The notes below the pieces were generated by a model. That model was given only the letters and a program-made list of their open reading frames with translations, ran no database searches and was not told the origin of the DNA. The position numbers and the translations under genes were made by a program. A DNA stretch of 64,000 bases from Hermatobates lingyangjiaoensis (lineage: Eukaryota > Arthropoda > Insecta > Hemiptera > Hermatobatidae): positions 257,501 through 321,500 of the forward strand of contig JAPFBL010000244.1 in the NCBI GenBank assembly GCA_026182355.1, written 5' to 3'. Shown in pieces: positions 45,670 to 57,226 of this stretch; positions within the stretch are counted from its first letter, which is position 1, and each line of letters begins with the position of its first letter.

Positions 45670-48565
45670 TTTGTTTTTTTTTTTTAATTATATTCTTTAT
45701 TTAAAATGATTTTATCATTAATATTTATCAGCATTTTTAATGAACTCTCTCTATACAAAATAAAATAATGCGACAAAGTCAATTGTTGTGTTTGTGTCCC
45801 TAATTGTAAATCACTTCAACAACTCTAAATTGTAATTTCTTAAAAAAAAATCTTTCTTTTACATTAAAAGCTATAATAGTTTTAACTTGTTTAAATAAAA
45901 GAACCTTTAACAGAAAAAAACAAATAGATGATATTTTACAAGAATTTATTTAAATACAATGTAAAACAATAGTTGTTAATAACATAAACAACATAATAAC
46001 ATAACATAAATAACATAAATTAATAACAAAAACAACTGTTTTTCGTAAATCATATTCAAACAACTTGCAGATATTCATGTTAATTTGTTTGTATTGATAT
46101 TAGAAAAAAAAAACATTCTATTAATTTTTAAAGTGTTTCAGATTATTATAACAATGTATTTATTGATTGTTTCCTCTAATTGTTTTTTCTGTGTTCTTAA
46201 TAAAAAATTTTATTGTTACCAATAAAAACGTGAGATTAATGAGTCCAAGTGCATTTAATTCCCTTCCATATGGAATAGAGATCTACTTATTCACGGTGGA
46301 ACAGTTGAAACAAATAATACAAAACTAATTTGAAACAAATTTCACGCAATATTACAGTTTTAAATTTATTTAAAATGGAATTGAAATCTAATTGTTTTTA
46401 ATGGCTGCAAGGAAAAAAAGTTATGCGGTTGGTACTACTGTAGCGTCCCGATATATATAACGTTTCTGCAGGAAAATGACATTTGAGTGACTTTATGTTT
46501 AAGGTGACGCTGCACCATGTTAAAACAGGTACTCATTTCAAAAAGTTATTTTACCTATAATAACATCCTTCAATCATCAATGAACGAACACAAGACAAAA
46601 TAATACTGGTGTGCGTACAACCGGCCTTGTTTCTACTTCACATGCGTACTACCATATGCTCCTACTTCAATGTGCGTACTAACTGAACCCTAACCATATC
46701 ATACTATGTATACATACTTGATAATTCGTATAGATGTTAATTATCAGTTTTTATGAAGTTTAAATTTTGGATACTCCTTATTTAGTACGTTCTTAATTTC
46801 TTAGTATTATCTTAGTGTTGTATTTAAACCGCTATAAAATTATTTATTATAATTTTTTTCCCTGTAATTTGACCACCGCTATTTCTTTAATCTAGCATTT
46901 TAACCGCTCTAAAATTTTAAAGCTCTCTAATTTTGGAAAATAATGAAAAAAAAACGAAGATAAAGTTATTGCGTTTTTGTGGGATACACAAGCTGTTTAC
47001 AGAAATTAATAATATTTTTTTTTTATAATTAAATATAATATTATTTTATTTTTTTTATTTTTACCAAAATAAACATAATATATTATTTAAAATGAAATAT
47101 ACTATATTATTAAATACTGAATTTAGAATACAATGTATTCCATGTATTGGTATTTATGTAGTATCAGACAAGAAAGGATAATTAGAATACAAAAGAGTCC
47201 GTAGAACGCAGGGAGTGGGTTGGGTAAACGTACTGATCGGTAGTACGCACTGACCGGTAGTACGCACTGATCGGTAGTACGCATACTGAAGTAGCACCCT
47301 AATTTTATCAGCAAACCTAAGTGACGCTAATTATTTCATTTAACAATTTAGCGCCATGATAAACAAAAACATTCTGGATTGTCTCCAATTAATTTAATTA
47401 TTAGTGAAGATAATTTCAAACGATGACTAAATCAATTGAATTAATTGTTTCGTTCTGATGTGACTTGCATTATAACAACAATCATGGCTACCCAAAGATG
47501 TCTGCTTTGAAATGTGCACTCTTAACTAATCGGCTGTCATTAGTAGATGAAATATATTCGCTGAATTGTTAAAATTCCTTTCATCGTAGGCGTGAATTAA
47601 GGGTCGTTTTAACTTACATCATTCTTATGAAACGACTGTACTGTTATCAAAATACTATATGTTATCAAAATGCCTCTTGGAGGCATAATTAAACACAAAA
47701 TTCAATCCAACATCATTAATAAGTCAGTAAACACATAATTAATGTTTCGACAAAGAACTCTTTATAAAGAAATATCATGATATTTTAAAATTTGAAAGTG
47801 AATATCAGGAAAAGATCACAAATCGATTTATAACACCTAAAAAAACACTCCATTAAAAGCTGTCAAAACCTTGAAATATTTCTTTTTGATGATTAATGTA
47901 CTTTAATTGGCGTAGAGTAAAACTCGTTATATAAGCTGGTAATGCAATATAATTAAGTGTTATGGTAATTTCATTGATATCGACTTTCAGTGGATTCCTT
48001 TTACACTAATTTTAATTATTTTATTTTAACATTTTGCTTAATGATTCGGTATTGTGATACGAATCAATTTTATATTTACAAATAATATTTGTAGGAAATA
48101 AAATTGCTTTAAACAATAATTCTATCGGTTTCAGTTCTATCTGTTGGTTTCAGATTAATAGTCGGAGTGATACGGTGAAAGTTTGAATCGTATTTCACAT
48201 ATTCCTTATGAATGATATTTTAAAAGAAACAATACAGTCATGAATTTTAATTGAAAATGAATCGTTTATTTACTCCAATTGTTAGAAGGACATTACAATG
48301 TGGCATACAGTGTTTGATTACTGCGCAATTTACTGCCAACAATAATTGCTTCTTTCACACTTCTTGATTTGATATGATCAACTATGCATTGTTATAATTC
48401 AATTAAAATGTAAGACAATTAACATATGATAATTCTAATGATTTTTTTCTCCATTATCAAATCAATAAAAACCTGAATAGATTTCAAAATCAACGAATTC
48501 ATTAATTTCTCAAGAAATATATAAAAAACGACTTATAAAAGAATACATTAAAATTATAAAATAAG
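45670..48565. other. Longest stretch without recognised elements
   Basis: About 2.9 kb of AT-rich, mostly unique DNA. The only structure I see is GTACGCACTGATCGGTA repeated three times at 47228-47286, with weak inverse counterparts (GTGCGTAC, GCGTACTACC) at 46612-46685. Both could mark the ends of an old transposon. No coding was supported. Confidence 0.45.
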
Positions 48566-48572
48566 TATCGTT

Positions 48573-48785
48573 ATGACTCAACTTAAGACTCTGACGAAGA
48601 CCATGAATTCGTTTAAGTCTCTTACAGAACCAAAAACTCTGACAAAAACCATGATTTCATTTGAAACTCTTACAGAACCAATAACTCTGACGAAGGTCAT
48701 AATTTTCTTTAAGACCACTAGAGAACTAATGATTTTGTTTGAAACTCTGACGAAGACCACGATTTCATTCAAGACTGTCCAAGAT
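48573..48785 (+). repeat. Degenerate 54-bp tandem repeat
   Basis: Four diverged units containing ACTCTGACGAAGACCATGA and TTTAAGTCTCTTACAGAACC. It stays open in plus and minus frames because the period is divisible by three. Confidence 0.8.
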
Positions 48786-48789
48786 GGCA

Positions 48790-51660
48790 TCAGATGAATA
48801 TTAGTAGTCGGAGTGATTATAGGAATACTAGTAGTCGTCCTATATCGAACTAAATCATCAAATCAATGTAATTGAGTAATCACCAGATGAATATTAGTAG
48901 TAGGAGGGATCGTCAAATAAATGTAACTGACTAAGCATCAGGTGGATATTAGTAGTCGGAGTGATGATCATATGAATGCTAACTATCTGTATAGAAATAG
49001 GACGAATATTAGAAGTCGGAGTGATTACAGGAATGCTAATAATCGGAGTGATCGTCAGATGAATGTAATAGTAATCACCAGATGAATATTAGTAGTTGGA
49101 GTAATTATACTAATGATAATAGTCGGAGTAGTCATCAAATTAATGTAATTGATTGATAACCAGATGACTATTAGTAGTCGGAGTGATACGCCTCTATAAG
49201 CATCAGATGAAGATTAGTAGTCGGAGTGATGGTTATATGAATGTTAACCGCCTGTATAAGCATCAGATGAAGATTAGTACTCGGAGTGATGGTTATATGA
49301 ATATTAACCTCCTTATAAGCATCAGATGAAGATCGGAGTGATGGTTAATGAATTTAACCTCCTGTATAGTCGGAGTGATGGTTATATGAATGTTAACCTC
49401 CTGTATAGGCATCAGATGAAGATTAGTACTCGGAGTGATGGTTATATGAATGTTAACCTCCTGTATAGGCATCAGATGAAGATTAGTACTCGGAGTGATG
49501 GTTATATGAATATTAACCTCCTGTATAGTCGGAGTGATGGTTATATGAATGTTAACCTCCTGTATAGACATCAGATGAAGATTAGTACTCGGAGTGATGG
49601 TTATATGAATGTTAACCTCCTGTATAGCATCAGATGAAGATTAGTACTCGGAGTGATGGTTATATGAATATTAACCTCCTGTATAGTCGGAGTGATGGTT
49701 ATATGAATGTTAACCTCCTGTATAGGCATCAGATGAAGATTAGTACTCGGAGTGATGGTTATATGAATATTAACCTCCTGTATAGGCATCAGATGAAGAT
49801 TAGTACTCGGAGTGATGGTTATATGAATATTAACCTCCTGTATAGGCATCAGATGAAGATTAGTACTCGGAGTGATGGTTATATGAATATTAACCTCCTG
49901 TATAGGCATCAGATGAAGATTAGTACTCGGAGTGATGGTTATATGAATATTAACCTCCTGTATAGCATCAGATGAAGATTAGTAGTCGGAGTGATGGTCA
50001 TATGAATGTTAACCTCCTGTATAGACATCAGATGAAGATTAGTACTCGGAGTGATGGTTATATGAATATTAACCTCCTGTATAGGACATCAGATGAAGAT
50101 TAGTACTCGGAGTGATGGTTATATGAATGTTAACCTCCTGTATAGGCATCAGATGAAGATTAGTACTCGGAGTGATGGTTATATGAATGTTAACCTCCTG
50201 TATAGGCATCAGATGAAGATTAGTACTCGGAGTGATGGTTATATGAATGTTAACCTCCTGTATAGTCTGGAGTGGATGGTTATATGAATTTAACCTCGAG
50301 ACTGTGAAGATAGTACTCGGAGTGATGGTTATATGAATGTTAACCTCGCTGTGATAGGCATCAATGAAGATTAGTACTCGGCATGATGGTTAATGAAATT
50401 AACCTCCTGTATAGTCGGAGTGATGGTTATATGAATGTTAACCTCCTGTATAGCATCAGATGAAGATTAGTACTCGGAGTGATGGTTATATGAATATTAA
50501 CCTCCTGTATAGGCATCAGATGAAGATTAGTACTCGGAGTGATGGTTATATGAATTTAACCTCCTGTATAGTCAGATAAATTAGTATCGGAGTGATGGTT
50601 ATATGAATGTTAACTCCTGTATAGCATCAGATGAAGATTAGTACTCGGAGTGATGGTTATATGAATATTAACCTCCTGTATAGCTCAGAATAGTAGTCGG
50701 AGTGATGGTTATATGAATGTTAACCCCTGTATAGAATCAGATGAAGATTAGTAGTCGGAGTGATGGTTATATGAATGTTAACCTCCTGTATAGGCATCAG
50801 ATGAAGATTAGTACTCGGAGTGATGGTTATATGAATGTTAACCCCTGTATAGCATCAGATGAAGATTAGTACTCGGAGTGATGGTTATATGAATGTTAAC
50901 CTCCTGTATAGGCATCAGATGAAGATTAGTACTCGGAGTGATGGTTATATGAATATTAACCTCCTGTATAAGCATCAGATGAAGATTAGTAGTCGGAGTA
51001 ATGGTTATATGAATATAACCGCGACGTAGAATCGTGGTGCCCGACTCCGCGAGGTCCACCTCGGACACCCCAAGTTTGGGTGGCTAAACTTGGAGGTGAC
51101 AAAAAAGGCAACACGTTAAATCGTCGGCCTGATTTGATCTTTTGGTGTAAATGGCCGGAAGGCTAGGGAGCACAGCGATCAGAACAGGTTATATGAATAT
51201 AACTGAGTAAGCATCAGATACACATTAGTAGTCGGATGATGGTTATATGAATGTTAACCGCCTGTATAATCATCAGATGAAAATTAGTAGTCGGATAATG
51301 GTTATATGATTGTTAACCGCCTGTTTTTCATCAGATAAACATTAGTAGTCGGAGTGATGTTATATGAATGTTAATCGCCTGTTTAGCATCAGATGAATAT
51401 TAGTAGTCAGAGTGATGGTCATATGTATGTAACTGAGTAAGCATCAGATAAACATTAGTAGTCGGAGTGATGGTTATATGAATGTTAACCACCTGTATGA
51501 GAATTAGATAAGTATTTGTAGTCGGAGTGATTACAGGGATGTTAATACTCGGAGTGATCGTTAACTGAATGTAATTGAGCAATCACCAGTTAAACATTAG
51601 TAGTCAGAGTGATGGTTATATGAATGTAACTAAGTAAGCATCAGATGAATATTATATACT
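48790..51660 (+). repeat. 60-bp minisatellite array of about 2.9 kb
   Basis: The unit is GCATCAGATGAAGATTAGTA, CTCGGAGTGATGGTTATATG, AATATTAACCTCCTGTATAG. Copies are near-identical and exactly 60 bp apart between about 49700 and 49970 and at 50090-50270, and diverge towards both ends. Truncated 30-bp half units are interspersed. A SINE-like piece interrupts it at 51018-51190. The array ends about 65 bp before a candidate exon. Confidence 0.97.
51018..51190 (-). mobile_element. SINE-related fragment inside the minisatellite
   Basis: GACTCCGCGAGGTCCACCTC and GGGTGGCTAAACTTGGAGG are the inverse of GAGGTGGACCTCGCGAGG and TAGCCATCTCC in the composite SINE near 34090-34155. GC content rises sharply against the array. 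Confidence 0.65.
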
Positions 51661-51725
51661 GAGTAGTTAGCGATACTGATTGTTATTCAAATGGTTTGTT
51701 CTAATGAGGTGTTGTTTTGTTTCAG

Positions 51726-51817
51726 AGGCCTGTGCTACTTCTCTTGGTAACGTTTTATCTTGTGCAGTTGTTCGCGCCGTCCCACCAGTTTATGGATATT
51801 CCGTTTTTCAAATCAAG
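51726..51817 (+). CDS. Orphan coding exon, hydrophobic
   Basis: A 92-bp stretch bounded by a strong acceptor (TGTTGTTTTGTTTCAG) and donor (AATCAAG|GTAATG). One frame reads RPVLLLLVTFYLVQLF, then APSHQFMDIPFFKS. The first half is a likely membrane helix. Base composition is unlike the flanking minisatellite and AT-rich DNA. I do not recognise the family; it could belong to another receptor or membrane protein gene with long introns. Confidence 0.5.
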
Positions 51818-51819
51818 GT

Positions 51820-52865
51820 AATGTAGTCGTTTTCAAAATACTGAGATAACATTTCATCTAATGATTGCTTCCAGGATATCTGTTTGGTTTTATATCCCAG
51901 ACAAAGTGAAATAGCAACCATTTTTGTCGCGTCACGGAGCGATCTAAGATTATCAAACATTCTACCCCCGACCCCCCAAACCACTTTGTCTTTGATAATC
52001 CGTTAACCTTCAAAATTCCAGAAAGTTTTCAAAATATTTATTTTCATTTAATTACAATCAAGGCTCAAGTTATAGACTGTTGTTATTAGTCCCAGACTTT
52101 CATCTTATTACAGTACTTGAAAACATATCAATGTACTCCACTAAATATGTGGAGTACATATTTGTAGTCACATTTACGTACGTATTTGTCGTCCCTCGGA
52201 GAGGACGTCCTGCCGTCGGTCCTGAGCCTGTACGATGTCTAAATGTAGACAAATCACCAAAGAAAACCAAAGATATTTCAAAACAAATATATAAATCAAA
52301 TCATTTAAAAAAAAAAATTAAATTAAATTTACTAGATCCGCAAAAAAAATATAAGAAAACTTTCAACGACTTTAAAAAACTAGTTTGAAAAATTTAAAAT
52401 ACACTTACTTTTTCATTTGCAAATATTACAGTTGAAAAATCCGTTTAAAAACTGTATTATACGTATAAAACATAAAATATTAATACCTACAAACTAATTT
52501 TGGTATAACATTTCAAATTTATTATTAGTTTTTTATGATTTTAATTTTTTTTTTGTATTTTCTATATTTGCACTATCAAAATGCCGCCCTCTGGGATGTA
52601 CCCCCCCCCCCCCCCCCTACTAATCCACTGCGCAGAAGTGTGACTTTTGTCGTCAGTGCTCTTCTATAGATAAACATTACTTCTATAGATAAACATAAAG
52701 ATAAACATTACTTCTATAGATAAACATATACTAAGCTGACTCCCTCCTGACTTCCTAAATAACTAAATACATAATAAAGTTATATACTTAGTAATTAAGT
52801 CCAATTACTTACTGCATTCCCGAATTTCTGCTCAAAACACGGATGAAGTTGTGAGATAGTATAGT
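51820..52865. other. AT-rich DNA with a SINE scrap and a poly-C run
   Basis: 52184-52240 carries CGTCCCTCGGAGAGGACGTC and GAGCCTGTACGATGTC from the SINE body. Poly-C of about 18 bases sits at 52601-52618. CATTACTTCTATAGATAAA is repeated three times near 52668-52728. No gene is seen. Confidence 0.6.
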
Positions 52866-52866
52866 A

Positions 52867-53794
52867 CAGAGGTTCCCAAAGTGGGTTCCTTAACGGACTG
52901 TCTGGGGTTCCGTGAAAAACAATTAGCAAAAACATTTTTCTAAAATTTTTTTTTGCGGGTATGGATTTATTCTAAATTTCTTGTGAATCATGAAACCGAA
53001 TAATGTTTATATTCTACATATACCCATAAATAAAAAGATTTCACATAAACACGTGAAATAACAATCAATGATCAAACTACAATAAGAAAATGGGAAAACA
53101 AGACTAAGATCTTTCAACCGTAACAAGCGATCTTCGTCAGAAGACTGTCAGAAAAACCCAGTTGGGTTTTTGACTGTGACGAAGACCACTTGTTACGGTT
53201 GAAAGATCTTAGTCTTGTTTTCCCATTTTCTTATTGTGGTTTGATCATATACCCACCCATAAGTAGAAGTGGTCAAAATTTTATTCATATTTAGGATGAA
53301 ATCACTAGTCAGTTTTTGAAACTATCTGATTCCCGAATTTCCTGCTATTGGAAAAGTAGTACTTCACACGTTGCTGCCATTTCCCACTACCTACTTATGT
53401 GAAACTGGATTTTCCCTTTAAACTGCCATAGACACTAAATACCGAAGTAAACTTAATGCTGGGGCTAACTTGAGAATCAAACTCTCAACTATAAAGCCAA
53501 AAATGATTACAAAACAAACTCTGTGTTAAAATTGCTAGTAATTCTGTTTTATGTGTTAGGTATACACTTGTAGAAAATATGAAAATTAAAATCTTTTAGT
53601 TTTGAATTTTTATTCGAAAAATACACATTGCAGTAATATTACTTTTTTAATTGTTTTTAAACATACATACTATTTATAAAGGCATATGAAAATATTTATA
53701 TTATGATTGTATGAAATCATTAGAATCTGGGTTACCCGGGAAAGTTACTGAAGCCAAAAAGGGTTCCGCGTCGAAAAACGTTTAAAAAACTCTG
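52867..53794 (+). mobile_element. hAT-A copy with transposase C-terminus and PLE insertion
   Basis: The ends are CAGAGGTTCCCAAAGTGGG and AAAAAACTCTG. The last five bases of the two flanks match (TAGTA). The plus strand around 53390-53540 reads [10 protein letters not shown], stop, TAIDTKYRSKLNAGANLRIK and LSTIKPKM: the hAT dimerisation domain with one internal stop. A family J PLE palindrome is inserted at 53027-53245. Confidence 0.85.
53027..53245. mobile_element. Penelope-like family J palindrome with target duplication
   Basis: Minus core 53102-53146, plus core 53171-53215. The 10-bp word CATATACCCA occurs exactly on both sides (53017-53026, 53246-53255). Uninterrupted hAT-A copies have only one similar copy. 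This defines a clean insertion of a palindromic unit of about 219 bp. Confidence 0.85.
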
Positions 53795-53805
53795 TGGTAG
53801 TAGGT

Positions 53806-54440
53806 TAGGTTAGGTTGTAGTGGTAGTCACACAAGGGAACACACATAGGCTGAACATTAGCCCTTTGTCATACCACACAAAGAAGATGATTCTACATTGG
53901 GAGTCCTAAATTTTGCTTACTCATGTGTATTTAGAGTAATGTATCGTTAACGCGTACCTGACATCGTACAGGCTCGGGACCGACGGCTTAACGTCCTCTC
54001 TGAAGAACTAAAAATTTTGCCTAGGTTATGTTAGGTTGCAGTGATAGTTTCACAACAGAACAGACATATCCCATTATGATACCGTATAATAAACATTTTC
54101 TACTTTAGTAGTCCAAAATGTTGCCCTACTTAAATCGTCTCAAGTATATTTACAGTAAGGGATCTATAACGAGTACCTGACATCGTACAGGCTCGGGAAC
54201 GACGGCTTAACGTCCTCTCTGAAGAACTATACATTTTGCTTAGGCTACGTTAGGTTGCAGTGGTAATCTAACAATGGAACACATATATCCCACTATAATA
54301 CACATAACGAACATTTTTTACTTTGGTCGTACAAAATGTTGCCCTACTGAAATCGTCTCAAGTATATTTAGAGTAAGAGATCTTTAACGTGTACCTGACA
54401 TCGTACAGGCTCGGGACCGACAGCTTAACGTCCTCTCCGA
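53806..54440 (-). repeat. SINE-derived tandem array, period about 218 bp
   Basis: ACATCGTACAGGCTCGGG recurs at 53961, 54180 and 54398. Each is followed by GACGGCTTAACGTCCTCTC and, in the first two, by a GAAGAACTA junction to a second module with GTTAGGTTGCAGTG. About 2.5 units. A GTAGGTTAGGTTAGGTTG stretch at the left edge contains three TTAGG words. Confidence 0.85.
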
Positions 54441-54479
54441 GGGACGACATGTTCACATATTTAACTCATACATTGATTA

Positions 54480-54913
54480 TTAATTCGATAGCATATTAGA
54501 CCAACTTTTGCGCTTGGTTTCCCTCTCTTGTCTCTCCTGAAGACGGTTCAAACCGAAAATTAGAGACTGTAAGTGTGTTCTTTTGATTTCTCTATGTTTC
54601 TTTGTCTATATTGAACTATATATATATATATATATATATAAACTTTAAATTACACAAAGCACGACACAGAAAAAAGAAGAACACTTACTGAATTCAATAT
54701 TTCGAACTGTTGTTTGTCATCAGGAGTAGACTAGAAGAGAGGACGAAGTGAAAGAGATCTCCCCACGTCGAAGAACGGAGCGCGAATCATATATATATAT
54801 ATATATATATATGTTCTCTAATCGGGATTCGGTCAATTTTCTAGGATAAAAAATTGACCGAATCCCGATTAGAGAACATACCTATTCTATCAAACGGTCG
54901 ATATATTATTGAA

Positions 54914-54945
<32 letters not shown>

Positions 54946-54960
54946 GCTAGGTATCATTAT
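54480..54960. mobile_element. Penelope-like segments C, B and M between TA tracts
   Basis: A plus family C core at 54529-54569, (TA)n, a minus family B core at 54689-54727, (TA)n, then a small palindrome of the family M terminus (TCTCTAATCGGGATTCGGTC and its inverse) and a long (TA)n to about 54945. Confidence 0.8.
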
Positions 54961-55330
54961 ACATTGACATAAAGAACTCACAGAATTGAAACAGAAACTC
55001 ACTACTATATTTCGATGGTCTCGTCATAAGGAGGATAGAAACGACTTGCTCCGCAGGCAGAGCACGACTGGCCGCTGGTCTTGAAGAAACACTCAAACAG
55101 TGTAGCCAACTTATAGAGGGATAGGAGGCAAGGATTGATAAAGAAATAAAAGCAAAATAATATATAACAAATGAAAACATAAACTATTAGCACACGTAAA
55201 AAACCAAACAAAAATAATAATAATAAGTAAGTAAACAAAAGATAAGTTAAAATAAATAAAACGAATAATCAACGATTGAGGTTATTAGAAGAAGCTGTTA
55301 TTAGTCTTTTAGAGGGTTGATGTGCTGTGA
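54961..55330 (-). mobile_element. Penelope-like family E relative, one arm
   Basis: A minus segment with core region 54997-55034 (degenerate, CTTATGACGA) and body related to the left arm at 11940-12230, ending at AATCAACGATTGAGGTTA. A broken copy of GAAGCTGTTATTAGTC joins it to the next fragment. Confidence 0.7.
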
Positions 55331-55334
55331 TGTG

Positions 55335-55625
55335 CTTTAGAGGGTTATTTTAAGTGTAATCTGTCCTGCCGGACCGTTTCCGTTTATCATGGTATATATA
55401 TATATCAATTATCAAACCACAATAAGAAATGGGAAAACAAGACTAAGATCTTTTAACCGTAACAAGCGGTCTTCGTCAGAGTCAAAAACTTCAGTTGGGT
55501 TTTTGACTCTGACAAAGACCGCTTCTTACGGTTAAAAGATCTTAGTCTTGTTTTCCCATTTCTTATTGTGGTTTCATATTTGATTGTTATTTCACGTGTT
55601 TATGTGAAATCTTTATATATATATA
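55335..55625. mobile_element. Penelope-like family J palindrome and fragment
   Basis: A GTGTAATCTGTCCTGCCGG fragment and TATATATATA precede the palindrome. The minus core at 55441-55483 is intact; the plus core at 55504-55547 has GACAAAG in place of GACGAAG. It ends in TTTCACGTGTTTATGTGAAA and (TA)n. Confidence 0.85.
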
Positions 55626-55734
55626 CATATATAATTCATATTATTTATTGTCTTCATTATTATTTCGTATTATATACTTTTTATCTTGTTTTATAAATAA
55701 ATATTGGAGGGATTTCTATTTTTCTTCTCCTCCG

Positions 55735-56070
55735 CTGGGGAGGCCGCATTGCGGTGGTTCCTGAGTTACTCTGGAGGCCAGTAGCAGTTTGCTTCTCAAC
55801 GCGAGTACTTCGCACTTCTTCCCGATGACGACGGATGTCGAAATATCGAAGAGAGTTCTGTAGTATCTTTCTCTGTTCTTTTCTCTGTGTTAAAGTGTGT
55901 ATATATATATTGATAAAAGTATCGACCGTGGAATAGAAACAAAACTAAAGTTTATCGGGACTCGGTCAGTTCTTCAGGTTCAAATTAAACACTCATTGCC
56001 AAAGTTTCGGTTTTTATTTAAAACCTTTTTCATAGGCAGAAGCACTTACATATATACATATATATATATC
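55735..56070. mobile_element. Penelope-like families G and M
   Basis: A plus family G segment with CCGATGACGACGGATGTCG and GAAATATCGAAG (55815-55856). After TATATATATA comes a minus family M terminal segment (55910-56040) with the CTATGAAAAAGG and GAAACTTTGG variant core. Confidence 0.7.
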
Positions 56071-56429
56071 GGGTATATCGGGACTAGGCTTTACTACCCG
56101 CGGGCCTGAGTCGGCTCATGCTGGAATTAATAGGCCCGATCTGTCAAAACCACATGTCTCCAACCTGCCGCATGTTAAAACCACACCGATTCTATTTTTC
56201 ACTGGTTAGATGGGATTTTAAAATAAATTCCTATAGTATATTGGCAAGATTATATGGCAGAATAAAAATCCCATAAAGGAAAAAAATATTGATTAAGCTT
56301 ACCCTCGGGGCCATTCTCAAAGACCTTCCTTTATACATTGTAAAGTTTTTGAGATAAATAAATTTATTTCCAAGAAAGGACGGCAAGTATCTTTTTACGT
56401 CTAGTATCCATATTACAATGCAACATATT

Positions 56430-57000
56430 TAATCCCCATACATAAAAACTAATAAAACGGCAATAAGGAAAAAAACAGGGAAATAATCCAGGTTTGCCAA
56501 CCTAATTAACTTCTTGATTCAATGTTTAAATATGAAGGGAAATGAAATCGGGAAGTATTAGGGTGGCAAGCCTGATTTTTAAATCCCGCCTGTATAGCAA
56601 GTTATTCTACTTTGTTTTGTTAACATATTTTATTTAGCTTTTGTAAACTTTTATTTTGGATTATTAAAATATATTATTACTACTGGGAAACTTTATTTAC
56701 GGAAAAATTAATTTATTTAAAGGACATTTTATTTTTTACCCGTAAGAAACATTTTACGTTTTGTTTTCATGTATTAATGTAAATTTTACATTAAATGTAA
56801 TGTAAAACATTTAATCTCCGTACATAAAAAAGGGAGAATAATGAAAAATGACGGGCGATTTAAAAAAAAAAAAATAAGTTAATAATGCAGGTTGTTCACC
56901 AAATTATTTTATTGATATCGATATTTGATATGAAGTGAAAGAGATATGTAGATTGGTTATGTTGGCAAGCCTGATTTTTAAATCCCAGCTGTTATTCTTG
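56430..57000 (+). repeat. Two copies of the 'CAAGCCTGATTTTTAAAT' repeat
   Basis: Copies end at about 56585 and 56980. Both contain a run of CATAAAAA, GGGGAAATAATCCAGG-like sequence and GGCAAGCCTGATTTTTAAA. They are direct copies of each other and inverse to 285-475. DNA between 56060 and 56430 holds nothing recognised. Confidence 0.6.
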
Positions 57001-57081
57001 TCTGTTTTGCATTCGGCGTTGCCTCATTTAATTGATCAACTAAAATAATCAGGAAATAATAAACCTTATTATTCCCTAGAT

Positions 57082-57195
57082 CAGAATTTCTCAAACTTTT
57101 TTCGACGCCGAATTCTTTTTGTAACAGTAACTTTCCCGATAATCCCCGGTAATTAATGTTTTTATACAATCGTAATATAAATATTACCATTATTA

Positions 57196-57226
<31 letters not shown>

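Noticed and set aside
49293..49975. Long open frames on both strands with repeated 20-residue peptides
   Set aside because: They arise because the 60-bp minisatellite period is divisible by three. No start context, codon bias or splice signals support coding.
49700..50270. CRISPR-like array
   Set aside because: The 60-bp units repeat along their whole length with no variable spacers, and the genome is an insect's.
53815..53835. Telomeric TTAGG repeat
   Set aside because: Only three words next to a SINE-derived array; too short to call telomeric.
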